Position numbers and translations under genes: made by a program. Below are positions 43,300-52,379 of a DNA stretch of 64,000 nt, one piece after another. Each line of letters begins with the position of its first letter. Position 1 is the first letter of the stretch. Below the pieces are notes generated by a model that saw only the letters and a program-made list of their open reading frames with translations, searched no databases and was not told where the DNA came from. The stretch covers positions 186,001-250,000 of the forward strand of contig CAWHZD010000005.1 in assembly GCA_963833745.1 (NCBI GenBank), read 5' to 3'. Source of the stretch: AP-15 sp963833745. Its GTDB lineage: Bacteria > Pseudomonadota > Alphaproteobacteria > ATCC43930 > CGMCC-115725.

Positions 43300-43384
43300 G
43301 TCATTGCGAGGAAGGCAGCGACAAAGCAATCCTGACCGGAGGACGCTCAGCGGCCCGAGATTGCGTCGCTTCGCTCGCAATGAC
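43300..43384. repeat. GTCATTGCGAG-type dispersed inverted repeat
   Basis: The left arm GTCATTGCGAGGAAGGCAGC and the right arm GCGTCGCTTCGCTCGCAATG(AC) are inverted repeats around AAGCAATCC...GATTGC. This is the familiar GTCATTGCGAGCG...GAAGCAATCC intergenic repeat type of Proteobacteria. A single-arm copy is at 45846. Confidence 0.85.
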
Positions 43385-43403
43385 CGATAGATCAAAGACC
43401 GCG

Positions 43404-43820
43404 CTAGCGCGCGGCCGGCATTGCGGGCGCGGTGATTTCCGTCGTTACGAAATCGGCTGGGGCGATGATTTCCATAAATTCCATGTCGTCCGACCAGTCG
43501 TAAAGATTGTGGACGATGCCTGGCCGCTGATGAACGCAATCGCCGGCCTCGACCAAGGTGTCGACGCCGTCGTAGTCGAACTTGGCCCAGCCGCGGACCA
43601 TGTAGACGACATGGACGTCGGCGGTATGCATGTGGAACCCGGTGCCGCCCTTGGCCTCCGATGATTTGCGCGCGGCGCGGACCAATTGCACGCGCAGCTT
43701 GCCGTGCGTCGCGCCGATGATCCCCATGTCGCGATAAGCAAAAAACGCGCGCAGCCCGTCCTCGGCATAGCGGGCGTCCGCGGAATTAGCCTTCTGGTGG
43801 GTGAATATTGTGTCACTCAT
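43404..43820 (-). CDS. Cupin-domain protein
   Basis: Small single-domain beta-barrel protein (138 aa). The two cupin motifs are visible: GTGFHMHTADVHVVYMVRGW (HxH-type metal ligands, motif 1 with Glu replaced) and GDCVHQRPGIVHNLYDWSDD (motif 2 with His). It could be a metal-dependent enzyme or a sensor; the function is unknown. It lies downstream of the allophanate-hydrolase-like amidase on the same strand, 128 bp away, and may belong to that unit. Confidence 0.85.
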   Translation of the reverse strand: MSDTIFTHQKANSADARYAEDGLRAFFAYRDMGIIGATHGKLRVQLVRAARKSSEAKGGTGFHMHTADVHVVYMVRGWAKFDYDGVDTLVEAGDCVHQRPGIVHNLYDWSDDMEFMEIIAPADFVTTEITAPAMPAAR

Positions 43821-43948
43821 GGCGCGGCCTCTGAACCCAGTCGGACACGATTATCCACAGCATATGTTGCGTCGCAATAGAAAACTGATTTTCCGTAATG
43901 AAATTAGTGTGATGATTAAAGATGCATCGCACAAGAAATCGGCATCCT

Positions 43949-45358
43949 TTAATCACTGCCGACGCCCAACGGAAAGGCATTTGATCGCTGGAAACGGGCG
44001 CCGAGGTCGAGCAAGGCATACTCGGCAAAGGCCGGCGCCAACAACGAAACCCCGAAAGGCAACCCGTTCCGGCGCAACCCGGCGGGGATGGCCACTGCCG
44101 AAAGATCGAGCAAATTCGCGAAATTCGTATAAAGGCCGAGATTGCCGTTGAGCCGCATCGGGTCGGCCATGACCGCGGCGATCTCGTAAATCGTGCCGGC
44201 GGTCGGCAGCAGCAGGCAATCAACCCCTGCCAGCTGGCGCTCGGCTGAACGCCGCAGTGCCGCCAGTTCGTACTGCGCGCGAAAAGCGTCGATCGCGCTG
44301 TAGGACCGGCCGCGCTCGATGATCGCGCGGGTTATGGGCAACAGCGCTTCCGGGTTCTCGTTCAGCAACTGCCCGGTGGCATACAGCCTTTCGGCAACCC
44401 ACGGGCCGTCATAAAGCAGCCTGCCGGCATCCCGGAACGGGACAAAGGCGATCTCGGTTGCGGCGCCACCGGCTATTTCAAAAATCATGATCGCCGCCGC
44501 GAATAAAGCTTCGGCTTCATGGTCGCCGAAGAATTCGAGATCGCGCGCCGCCGGCACGCCAAAGCGAAACCGCGGTGCAAATTTTTGCCGCACGCCGGCT
44601 GGTTCCGGCCGGCTTAGCGGATCGTCCGGGTCGAAAACGGCGGCGACCGCGAAAACCGCGGCGGCGTCCGCGGCGGTCAGCGCAAAGACCGAGACGCAGT
44701 CGAGCGACCGGCAGGCGGGGACGACGCCGCGCGTGCTCAACAACCCACGGCTCGGCTTGAGCCCGACGATGTTGTTGAAGGCGGCGGGGACCCGGCCCGA
44801 CCCCGCCGTGTCGGTGCCGAGCGCAAAGCTGACGAGGCCCGCCGCCACCGCCACTGCCGACCCCGAGCTCGACCCGCCGGGAATGTAGCGGGGGTCGAAC
44901 GGGTTGCGCGGCACGCCATAGGGCGAGCGCGTGCCCACAAGCCCGGTCGCGAACTGGTCGAGATTGGTCTTGCCGATCAGCACCGCGCCGGCGGCCACCA
45001 GCCGCTCAACCACCGGGGCGGATTGCGCGGGCCTATAGGCAAAAGCCGGACAGGCGGCGGTGGTCGGCATGCCGGCGATGTCTATATTGTCCTTGACGGC
45101 AAACGGGATGCCGAAAAGCGGCAGCCGTGCGACAAGGCCCGGATCGGCCTTGGCTGCGGTGTCAAGCGCATTCACTCGCCTGCGGACCGCAGCCTCGTCG
45201 ACGCGTGAGATCCACAAGGCCGGATCGTCCCATTGTGCCGCGCGCGCCAGCACCCGGTCGATCAGTTCCGCCGCCGACAACGACCGGTCGAGAAAGGCGC
45301 CGCGCAGCGCCGCGATTTCGAGGCCGGCGGCGGTCGGACCGGCAGAAGAAACGGACAT
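43949..45358 (-). CDS. Amidase, allophanate hydrolase-like (AtzF amidase domain only)
   Basis: Amidase-signature enzyme of 469 residues with the Ser-cisSer-Lys triad: Lys in GIPFAVKDNIDIAGMP, serines in IPGGSSSGSAVAVAAG and GTDTAGSGRVPAAFNNIVGL. The segment LLLPTAGTIYEIAAVMADPM is typical of allophanate hydrolases (AtzF/DUR1,2), which split allophanate to ammonia and CO2. The separate C-terminal domain of about 130 residues found in full AtzF is absent. The ATG at 45358 was chosen. With the biuret-hydrolase-like enzyme at 38887 it would complete biuret breakdown. A generic amidase is the alternative. Confidence 0.82.
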   Translation of the reverse strand: MSVSSAGPTAAGLEIAALRGAFLDRSLSAAELIDRVLARAAQWDDPALWISRVDEAAVRRRVNALDTAAKADPGLVARLPLFGIPFAVKDNIDIAGMPTTAACPAFAYRPAQSAPVVERLVAAGAVLIGKTNLDQFATGLVGTRSPYGVPRNPFDPRYIPGGSSSGSAVAVAAGLVSFALGTDTAGSGRVPAAFNNIVGLKPSRGLLSTRGVVPACRSLDCVSVFALTAADAAAVFAVAAVFDPDDPLSRPEPAGVRQKFAPRFRFGVPAARDLEFFGDHEAEALFAAAIMIFEIAGGAATEIAFVPFRDAGRLLYDGPWVAERLYATGQLLNENPEALLPITRAIIERGRSYSAIDAFRAQYELAALRRSAERQLAGVDCLLLPTAGTIYEIAAVMADPMRLNGNLGLYTNFANLLDLSAVAIPAGLRRNGLPFGVSLLAPAFAEYALLDLGARFQRSNAFPLGVGSD

Positions 45359-45633
45359 CAACCATCCTGTCTGGCATGCTGTTTGAGCGCACTTAGCTGG
45401 TACAGCAACCTGCCCGCACCGACCCGCTTTCGGCAAGGGAGGCATGCCGGTGAATGAACGCTATGTCGCGGCCGATCCAACCCGTGGCCCTATGACGGCG
45501 AACTGCGCCCGGCCAATACGGTACTTGTGATCAATCGGGGCGATTTCGAATCGGTAGGATCTACGGGCGGCCCCGTAAACGAAATTGCTTCGTCGCTGCG
45601 CTCCTCGCAAATACAAGTACTGTCTTCGCCCTC

Positions 45634-45738
45634 TTAGAAAGTAACCATCGGCGTGGGGATCTTCCTCTCGACCAAGTCGAAATCGATGGGGTGCCGAGCC
45701 CGGCCTCAATAGGAGCGTGGCCGAGGCCGTCATGTCGA
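45634..45738 (-). pseudogene. Degraded 3' end of a second enolase-superfamily gene
   Basis: In broken frames this stretch reads VD-DGLGHAPIEAGLG, then IDFDLVERKIPTPMVTF and a TAA at 45634, matching the end of the neighbouring intact-type gene (VD-DGLVHAPTEPGLGAKIDF). At least two indels separate the parts. It suggests that a tandem paralogue once stood here and was mostly lost. The 45359-45880 gap otherwise holds only a dispersed repeat arm. Confidence 0.55.
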
Positions 45739-45845
45739 CCGGGAAAGCGGTAGACCTATTGGCGGCTGTCTACACTGGTTTCACCACGGCTTCGATAGCC
45801 GGAGGGGGCGGGGGCAGAGGCACGCGGTGGATGACACGCTTGTTG

Positions 45846-45872
45846 TCATTGCGAGCGCAGCGAAGCAATCCA
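45846..45872. repeat. Single arm of the GTCATTGCGAG repeat
   Basis: GTCATTGCGAGCGCAGCGAA followed by GCAATCC, the same arm as at 43300. No matching right arm is present here. Confidence 0.75.
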
Positions 45873-45886
45873 GCGCCGGCTCAGCT

Positions 45887-46991
45887 CAGCATCCCCACCT
45901 TCCTGCGTTCGATCAGCTCGAAGTCGATTTTCGCCCCGAGACCGGGTTCGGTGGGGGCGTGGACGAGGCCGTCATGCGTCGACCGTGATGTCTTCGGCGA
46001 GGCCGTATTTCTGCATCGCGTCGGGCAACAATACTTCGAAGAACTCGGTGTTGCGGATCGCCATGATCACGTGCAGGTTGGCGACGTTGTTTAACGAGTT
46101 GCCGCCGTGATGGGTCTCGAAATTCATCCGAAAGGCTTCGGCCAGATGCGCGGTCTTGATCAGGGTCGTGATGCCTCCCTTGACCGCGACATCGCCGCGC
46201 AGAAAATCGGTGGCGCGCTCGGTGATCCACGGAATATAGGAATCGAGCCCGCCGATCGGGTATTCGGTGGCGAGGATCGGGATGTCGAGCTTCTGCTTCA
46301 GTTTGACGTAATTGTAGATGTCCTGTTCGGCGAGCGGGTCTTCGTACCAGTAAAACCCCATCTCCTCGATCGCCCTGCCGACCCGTAACGCCTCCTCGTA
46401 GCGATAGCTCCAGGTCGAATCGAGCATCACCGTGTAATCGTCGCCGACCGCCTTGCGCACCGCCTCGCACACCTTGATGTCGTCGCGCCAGCGCTGCGGC
46501 GGGTGGATCTTGTAGGCGGCCCAGCCGGTCGACTGGTAATGCCTGGCCTGCTCGGCATATTCCTCGGCCGTTGCGTGGATCTCGGAGCTGGCATAGGCCG
46601 GGATGCTGGTGCGGCAGGTGCCGATCAGCCGATGGATCGGCAGGCCCGCGACCTTGCCGGCGATGTCCCACAAGGCGATGTCGCAGGCGCCGATCGCGCG
46701 CACCGTCGCCGCCCGCGCCCGCGCCCACAACAGGCGGTTGAGGCGCTCGCGGTCGAGCGGGTCCTGCCCCATCAGGATCGGCTTCAGAAAGCGGATCAGG
46801 CCCGGCCCGTCGAGGCTCGCCGGGTTCGACGAGCTGCCGAGAAAGGCGTGGCCCACGACCCCCTCGTCGGTCATGACCGCGAGCAACCCCAGATCGCTCC
46901 GACCGGTCGGCCGCGCCGTATGATGGCCGTATATCGGCGGCGGGATGCTCTCCCAGAAGAACAGGGTCAGGGTGACGTCGGTAATCTTCAT
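45887..46991 (-). CDS. Mandelate racemase/enolase-superfamily protein, one-base frameshift near the end
   Basis: TIM-barrel enzyme that abstracts an alpha-proton from a carboxylate (dehydratase or racemase). Markers: a capping domain starting MKITDVTLTLFFWESIPPPI, ACDIALWDIAGKVAGLPIHR, the Lys region TGWAAYKIHPPQRWRDD, and metal ligands in VMLDSTWSY, FYWYEDPL and ILATEYPI, then the FETHHGGNSLNNVANLHVI end of the barrel. As sequenced it stops at 45972, but inside GTCGACGCATGAC one extra base precedes the family's normal ending DGLVHAPTEPGLGAKIDFEL (frame ends 45887). Repaired length is 367 aa. The substrate is unknown. A decayed paralogous 3' end lies beside it. Confidence 0.82.
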
Positions 46992-47053
46992 CGGATTTCC
47001 TTACCCGAGCTTTGGTCACGCTAAAACCGGAAAGCACAATCTCGATAGACTAC

Positions 47054-47133
47054 CGTCGCCCCCGCGAAAGCGGGGGTCCAGGGCGAGCGCTCAAGCGTTT
47101 GGGATCCTGGATTCCCGCTTTCGCGGGAACGAC
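47054..47133. repeat. Dispersed palindromic intergenic repeat, copy C
   Basis: CGTCGCCCCCGCGAAAGCGG opens, and ATTCCCGCTTTCGCGGGAAC closes, facing each other around about 40 bp (GGTCCAGG ... CCTGGA also pairs). A compact form of the element seen at 26471, 33185 and 62380. Confidence 0.85.
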
Positions 47134-47241
47134 GAAAAAGAGAATTCTATTGCGGATTCCCTTGGGCGTCGGGGACTCCTTTCGATGGTAAGCTTCGTAT
47201 TTCCGCGTTCGAGCGGGCTTTTCGACGGTGTGATCCGAGGG

Positions 47242-47565
47242 TTACCGCGCCGTCGATTTTGGCGTCGGGACGATGCGGGTCACGACCATCCCGCTGCGGT
47301 CGAGGCACTCAGGCACGAGCGGCGCGATCTTGGTCTTCCAATGGTCGCTGTCGTAAACCGCCTTGTAGAGCGCCTCGCGCTCGGTCTCGCTCTCGAAGCG
47401 GCGCAGCCAGACATAAGCGGAATCGTCGGTTTCGCCGCGATAGCTGCCGGTGATGACCATGCCCTTCGATACCTGGAAGGGAATGATCTCCTCCTCCATG
47501 ATCTTGACCCACTCGTCCATCTTGCCGGGCAGAACCTTGTATTGGCGCAGTTCGTAAAAAGCCAT
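47242..47565 (-). CDS. NIPSNAP family protein
   Basis: Small dimeric alpha-beta-barrel protein (107 aa): MAFYELRQYKVLPGKMDEWV, then PFQVSKGMVITGSYRGETDD and AYVWLRRFESETEREALYKA, the standard NIPSNAP pattern. The family has no established catalytic role in bacteria; members often sit by catabolic genes, as here between an enolase-superfamily enzyme and a carboxylesterase. Start ATG 47565. Confidence 0.9.
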   Translation of the reverse strand: MAFYELRQYKVLPGKMDEWVKIMEEEIIPFQVSKGMVITGSYRGETDDSAYVWLRRFESETEREALYKAVYDSDHWKTKIAPLVPECLDRSGMVVTRIVPTPKSTAR

Positions 47566-47735
47566 GTCGATGGTCCCCTATTGGCGCGGTTGCGTTCGCT
47601 GCCAGCATAGCGGCCGGCCGGCGCCGGCGAAAGCGGGGGGAGAGGAGGCGATCAGGCTATTCCGGCGCTTCTGGCCGGCGCGGTTTCACGCTAGGCTGCA
47701 GCCGATTTCGATTGGGATCGCAGGGGGGACCTAGA

Positions 47736-49316
47736 ATGGCCAACGACCTCGCCGTTGCGGGTGCCGGCTTGGCGCCGGTTGTCGAGATCGCCTCCGGCAA
47801 ATTGCGCGGCGCGCATGAGGCCGGGATATATTCGTTCAAAGGCCTGCCCTATGGCGCCTCGACCGCCGGGCATAACCGCTTTGAGCCGCCACAGCCGCCG
47901 CTTCCCTGGGCCGGGGTGCGCGACGGGCTAGCCTATGGCGGGCGGGCGTGGCAGTTGCCCAATCGGCCCCAGCGGCGCGCGGGGCTGGAAACCGTGCTCG
48001 GCCCCGCCGACACGACGGCGGAGGGTGAAGACTGCCTGACCCTCAATCTGTGGACGCCGGGGCCCGGCGACGGCGGCAAGCGCCCGGTCATGGTGTGGCT
48101 GCACGGCGGCGGCTTTGCCTATGGCTCGGGCAACCGTGCGGTGACCGACGGCGCCAATCTGGCGCGGCGCGGCGATGTCGTCGTGGTCAATGTCAACCAT
48201 CGCCTGAACATTTTCGGCTTCCTGCATCTGGCCGATGTCGGCGGCGCGCAATGGGCGCATTCGGGCAATGCCGGGATGCTCGACATCGTCGCCGCCTTGC
48301 GCTGGGTGCGCGACCATGTCGCGGCCTTTGGCGGCGACCCCGGCAACGTCACGATCTTTGGCGAGTCGGGCGGCGGCGGCAAGGTCAGCGTGCTGCTGGC
48401 GATGCCCGCGGCGCGCGGGCTGTTCCACCGTGCCGTGATCCAGAGCGGGGCGGCGATCCGGGTCTCGACCCGCGAGCGGGCGAACGCGCTGGCCGAGGCG
48501 GTGCTCAAGGAGCTCGGCCTGCGCGCCGGGGAGATCGAGCGTTTGCAGACCCTGCCGGCCGCGCAAGTCTTGGCGGCGATAGCACCAGCCTCGCGCGCCG
48601 TCGGCCGCTCGCGCTGGCCGCTGCTCGACCGCTACGATTTCGGTCCGGTCGTCGACGGCGCCGACCTGCCGCAGCACCCGGCCGAACCCGAGGCGCCGGC
48701 TATTGCCGACGGCATCCCGCTTTTGGTCGGCGGCACCAGCGAAGAAAGCGCGTTCTTTCTCGCCGACGACGATCAGGTGTGGAACCGCACCTTGACGGAA
48801 GAGGAGTTGCGCCGGCGGGTGGCGAGCGTCGCCGGCGGCGAAACCGAGGCGCTGCTCGCCGCCTATCGCGCAACAATGCCGCAAACGGGCCCCAGCGACC
48901 GGCTGATTGCGGCCTTGACCGGCTCGAATTTTTGGGTTCGCTCGGTGCTGCTCGCTGAACGCTACGCCGCGCGCCGGCGCACCTCGGTCTACATGTACTC
49001 GCTCGGCTGGCAGAGCCCGGCGCATGGCGGCCGGATGAAGGCGCATCACGCGATGGACCTGCCCTTTGTCTTCGACACGACCGAATTGCCGGACACGACC
49101 GCCGGCGCCCCCGGCGCGCGCGAGTTGGCGGCGCGGATTTCCGCCACCTGGATCGCCTTCGCCCGCACCGGCAGCCCCGACAACCCGGCGATCCCGCCGT
49201 GGCCCGCCTACACGACTGATGCCCGCGCCACGATGATCTTCGACAACGACTGCCGCGTCACCCACGACCCCGACCGCGACGCCCGGGAATTGTGGACCCG
49301 GGTGGTCCAAGGCTGA
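47736..49316 (+). CDS. Type-B carboxylesterase/lipase family protein
   Basis: Alpha/beta-hydrolase esterase of 526 residues. The oxyanion loop is PVMVWLHGGGFAYGSGNRAV, the nucleophile elbow is VTIFGESGGGGKVSVLLAMP (GESGG), and the acid Glu is likely in LLVGGTSEESAFFLADDD and the His in GRMKAHHAMDLPFVFDTTEL. EDCLTLNLWTPG is another family hallmark. No signal peptide, so cytosolic. The ATG at 47736 is preceded by CAGGGGGGACCTAGA. The ester cleaved is unknown. Confidence 0.93.
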   Translation: MANDLAVAGAGLAPVVEIASGKLRGAHEAGIYSFKGLPYGASTAGHNRFEPPQPPLPWAGVRDGLAYGGRAWQLPNRPQRRAGLETVLGPADTTAEGEDCLTLNLWTPGPGDGGKRPVMVWLHGGGFAYGSGNRAVTDGANLARRGDVVVVNVNHRLNIFGFLHLADVGGAQWAHSGNAGMLDIVAALRWVRDHVAAFGGDPGNVTIFGESGGGGKVSVLLAMPAARGLFHRAVIQSGAAIRVSTRERANALAEAVLKELGLRAGEIERLQTLPAAQVLAAIAPASRAVGRSRWPLLDRYDFGPVVDGADLPQHPAEPEAPAIADGIPLLVGGTSEESAFFLADDDQVWNRTLTEEELRRRVASVAGGETEALLAAYRATMPQTGPSDRLIAALTGSNFWVRSVLLAERYAARRRTSVYMYSLGWQSPAHGGRMKAHHAMDLPFVFDTTELPDTTAGAPGARELAARISATWIAFARTGSPDNPAIPPWPAYTTDARATMIFDNDCRVTHDPDRDARELWTRVVQG

Positions 49317-49417
49317 GCTCGCCGCCGCCTTAATTTCATTGTCGGCGCCCGTCATCGCAGACCCTTGCGTGGATTTGTCGGGTCGCTGCGCGGCGACGCG
49401 CGCTGCGCTCGTTGGGG

Positions 49418-51182
49418 TCAGCTTTCCTTGGTGGCGTTGGTGCCGGCGATGAAGCCCTGGCACACCGCGCGGGCCAAGCCGTGCTGGCTGAAGCCCCCCG
49501 CCGACTCGCCGCCGCAATAGAGGCCGGGGATCGCCTGCCCGTTCATGTCCACGACCTGGCAGTTGGCGTTGATCCGCAATCCCGCGCGTGAATCGTGCGG
49601 CACCGGGGTCGCCCACGCGGCGTAGAAGGGCGGCTTGGCGATCTTGTAGGCCGGGCGGGGCTTGCCGAAATCCTGCGTCGACGCCGGCATCGACAAAGCA
49701 ATTGTAGCGCGCCACGGTGGCCTCCAGGATCTCGGGCGACATCGGGACCCGCTGATATTTCATCACGATCTTGGTCGCCAGCTCGCTCACGCTGTTGGCG
49801 CTGAAGAAAAAGCCGGCCTCGGTATCGACATCCGGGGGCGCCGGGCGCCAATTCTCGCGAGCCGCCGCATCGGCATCGAAGATCGCCCAGATCGGGCCGC
49901 CGCCATTGTGGCCGTCGCCAATTCCGGCGAGCGCGGCGTTGATCCAGTTGTTGGGCCGGTAGTCGATGTTGACGGCGTTGAGATAATTGCCGTGGGTATA
50001 GGGCTTGATTGAATCGTAATTGTTGCCGGTAAAGTTGCCGGCCGTCTCATCGTAGAACCGATGTCCCAACATGTTGACCAGGATTACGTCCTGCCAATCC
50101 GCGACGGTCAGACCGGAGGCGCGGGCGCGCGCGAACACCGCACTGCCGGGCAGCCATTTGACCCCACGATAATTGTACTGGCACCCAATCGTGCCGGGCT
50201 TGGTCAGGTGGATGCCGAATTCGCCGGTCTGATTGAAAAATCCCCACAGCGAGGCGCCAACCGCCATCGCCGCGATCTCGCCGCTGGCGTCCTGATCGGA
50301 CCACGGCATGCCGCCGATGCCGCAATATTCCTCGGTCAGGCGCGGGTCGAACATCCGCCGGAAGTTGACATTCCCGGCATGGCCGCCGGTGGCGATGACC
50401 ACCGCCTTGCGCGCCCTGATGTTGAGGGTGGTGCCATTGTTGTCGACGGCGATGCCGAGCACTCGGCCCGTACCCGGAGCGTCGCGATGGATCGCGGTCA
50501 TCCGGTGTTCGAGCAGGATCTGCACGCCGGCCTCTTTCGCCGCGACCTCCAGCGGGCGCATCAAACCGTTGCCGGTGGAGCGGGTCGGCGCGATCGCCGG
50601 GTCTGCCGGCGCGCCGGTCTGGACCAGCTTCCAATGCATCGCCGCGGCGTGCATTTCGCGCGGCACCGAATTGCCGACCCCGTTGCCGCCCATCGCATCG
50701 GGTGCCTTGTCGACAAAGACCACCCCATGCTCGAGTAGCCATTCAAAGGCGGGCACGCTGTTGTCGGCGAAGGCGCGGACGATTTCCCGATCGTTGTAGC
50801 GATAGTCGGGAAAGCCGTTGGGTTGGACCACCGACCAGTCGGTGAGGTCATGGAAAACCAGATCGGGCGAATCCTCGATCCCGTGCTTCTTCTGGGCGCT
50901 GGTGCCGCCGCCGAGCGGCACGTTGCCGCCGCTGGTGATCGCATGGCCGCCGATGTCCGCTTGGGCTTCGACCACGATCACCGACGCGCCCGCCTCGCGC
51001 GCCACGATGGCCGCGGGCAGCCCGGCCGCCCCCGAGCCGATCACCACCACATCGGCTTCCCAGTACCATTTGAGCGCTACCGGATGTGGTTGGGGGTGCG
51101 CGCCGGCCCCCGCGCCGCCGCCGGCCCCCGCCGCGGCGACGCCGTTTCCCGAAACTGCCAAGGTGTTTGGCTCGGTATTCAT
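49418..51182 (-). CDS. FAD-dependent oxidoreductase (fumarate reductase/ketosteroid dehydrogenase type), one-base frameshift
   Basis: Flavoprotein of the succinate dehydrogenase/fumarate reductase superfamily, repaired length 587 residues. The FAD loop is ADVVVIGSGAAGLPAAIVAR, then IGGHAITSGGNVPLGGGTS and KAVVIATGGHAGNVNFRRMF; the C-terminal FAD motif GLYCGGESAGGFSQHGLARA is in a second frame. Between them one extra base (GCGTCGAC octamer at 49675-49682) breaks the gene; without it the text reads FVDAGVDEDFGKPRPAYKI. The N-terminus carries a Gly/Ala-rich stretch (residues 14-32). No Tat signal is seen. Start ATG 51182. Substrate unknown, perhaps an unsaturated acid or steroid-like ketone. Confidence 0.82.
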
Positions 51183-51449
51183 GAGGTTGCTCCCCAGTTG
51201 GTTTGCGTCAGAGCGTTCTCGCTGCTCCAACTCCCGATTGCGCCGCCCATCGTCGCCCTTCTGGCCGGGCGACAGAACCCTGTTCTTGCCGGGCAGCACC
51301 CCAGACCGGCATGCCATCTATGCAAAAGCGCTGGCTGACGGTGGCCTCGGAGGATGATTTCACCGGCATCCGCGCGCGCAACTGCTGTTCGCCACCGCGG
51401 CGGTAATGCGCGTCACGACCGGGGCCGCTTTGTTCACCGTTCCGCCGGG

Positions 51450-52037
51450 TTAGCCGCGCTCCGCCGCCGCCGCCGCCGCATCGATCGCCGCGGCGATGGA
51501 GCGGACCTGTTCGTCCGGGATCGCACCCCTAGCCAGGCGCAGGCGCAACGCGGTCTTGAGGTTCTCGATCGCGCGAATGATCCGCGGATCGGGCACCACG
51601 CTGCGCTCCCGGGCAATGCCGTCGATGCGGGCCTGGATCCCGGCGACCGCCTCGTGGTTGGCCTTCAGGAACGTCTCGCCCTCGGGAGTCGCGCGATACA
51701 GCTTCTTGCCGTCCTCGGCGGCGATGGTGGCGTAGCCCTGCTCTTCCAGCATCGCCAGCGTGGGATAGATCACGCCGGGGCTCGGGCTGTAACCCCCGCC
51801 GATGCGGTCCTCCAGCGCCTTGATCAGGTCGTAGCCATGGGCCGGCTTGGCCGCGATCATTGACAGCAGGATGAAGCGAAGGTCGCCGTGATCGAACACG
51901 TGGCGGCGCCCGCCGCGATGACCCTCGTGCTGGTGGCGGTGGCGTCCGCCGAAGCGATCGCCGCCGTCAAGCGGATCGCGGGCGAACCGGCGCTCTGCAT
52001 GTTCGTGGTCGCGGTGTTTATGGTTGTGATGACGCAT
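51450..52037 (-). CDS. PadR-family regulator with His-rich N-terminus, YqjI-like
   Basis: Winged-helix repressor of about 195 residues. A His-rich leader (MRHHNHKHRDHEHAERRFAR, later GGRHRHQHEGHRGGRRH) is followed by the PadR domain DLRFILLSMIAAKPAHGYDL, IKALEDRIGGGYSPSPGVIY and PTLAMLEEQGYATIA, which track E. coli YqjI closely. YqjI is a nickel-responsive repressor tied to iron homeostasis, and its His-rich N-terminus binds metal. The ATG at 52037 was chosen because the better upstream ATG (52091) lies inside the predicted -10 box. The gene represses itself in E. coli; here too the promoter carries repeated operators. No yqjH-like ferric reductase is adjacent. Confidence 0.85.
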   Translation of the reverse strand: MRHHNHKHRDHEHAERRFARDPLDGGDRFGGRHRHQHEGHRGGRRHVFDHGDLRFILLSMIAAKPAHGYDLIKALEDRIGGGYSPSPGVIYPTLAMLEEQGYATIAAEDGKKLYRATPEGETFLKANHEAVAGIQARIDGIARERSVVPDPRIIRAIENLKTALRLRLARGAIPDEQVRSIAAAIDAAAAAAERG

Positions 52038-52059
52038 TCTGCGTTGGTTTCCATAAAAG

Positions 52060-52079
52060 CCGGAGCAGGATCGCTCCGG
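52060..52079 (-). promoter_or_regulatory. Stem-loop in the leader of the PadR-family gene
   Basis: CCGGAGC and GCTCCGG pair around a six-base loop (52060-52079), followed on the transcribed strand by CTTTTATGG. It lies between the predicted -10 box and the start codon, so it would be in the 5' leader and could affect transcription or ribosome access. Confidence 0.55.
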
Positions 52080-52087
52080 TGAACGCG

Positions 52088-52127
52088 ACATTATCACGAT
52101 ATATCTTATTGTCAAGATATATCTTAT
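52088..52127 (-). promoter_or_regulatory. Promoter and repeated operator of the YqjI-like regulator
   Basis: Reading leftward: -35 TTGACA (52110-52115), 16 bp, -10 TAATGT (52088-52093), a strong vegetative promoter. On the plus strand GATATATCTTAT occurs at 52098-52109 (inside the spacer) and again at 52116-52127 (abutting the -35 box), 18 bp apart; the second copy sits in the palindrome AAGATATATCTT. This is what a dimeric repressor blocking its own promoter would use, in line with YqjI autoregulation. Confidence 0.78.
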
Positions 52128-52307
52128 AACAACTTTGAAGCCCAACGACGAGCCGCGCCTCGCGACCGTCGCAGGATCGGCGTCGGCGAGGAGTACCAAG
52201 GCGTGTTTTCGCGCAAGTTGCTGTCAACCGGCTGCATTGGAGCGCGAGAGGGGGTCCCCTTTTGGACGCCACCGTTGCCGCCCCGTCCCCGTGAGATTTT
52301 TTTTACA

Positions 52308-52323
52308 TGTGAGCCGGCTCACA
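52308..52323. promoter_or_regulatory. CRP/FNR-type binding site candidate
   Basis: TGTGAGCCGGCTCACA is a perfect 16-bp palindrome that matches the CRP core TGTGA-N6-TCACA. It is 57 bp before the ATG of the small gene at 52380. A second site with the same core is at 56474. No CRP gene is in the window. Confidence 0.6.
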
Positions 52324-52379
52324 GGTCCCGGCCAATAGCTCCCGTATCCTCGCCGGTGCAATGTCCACGGAGGGAACCC

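Noticed and set aside
43851..43859. Perfect DnaA box TTATCCACA in an AT-rich gap
   Set aside because: It is single, with no cluster of boxes, no dnaA/parAB/hemE neighbourhood and no extended AT-rich unwinding element, so an origin is not supported.
52091..52199. Longer N-terminus for the PadR regulator (ATG 52091 or 52199)
   Set aside because: These starts lie in or upstream of the predicted promoter and operator; the His-rich ATG at 52037 matches the YqjI beginning.
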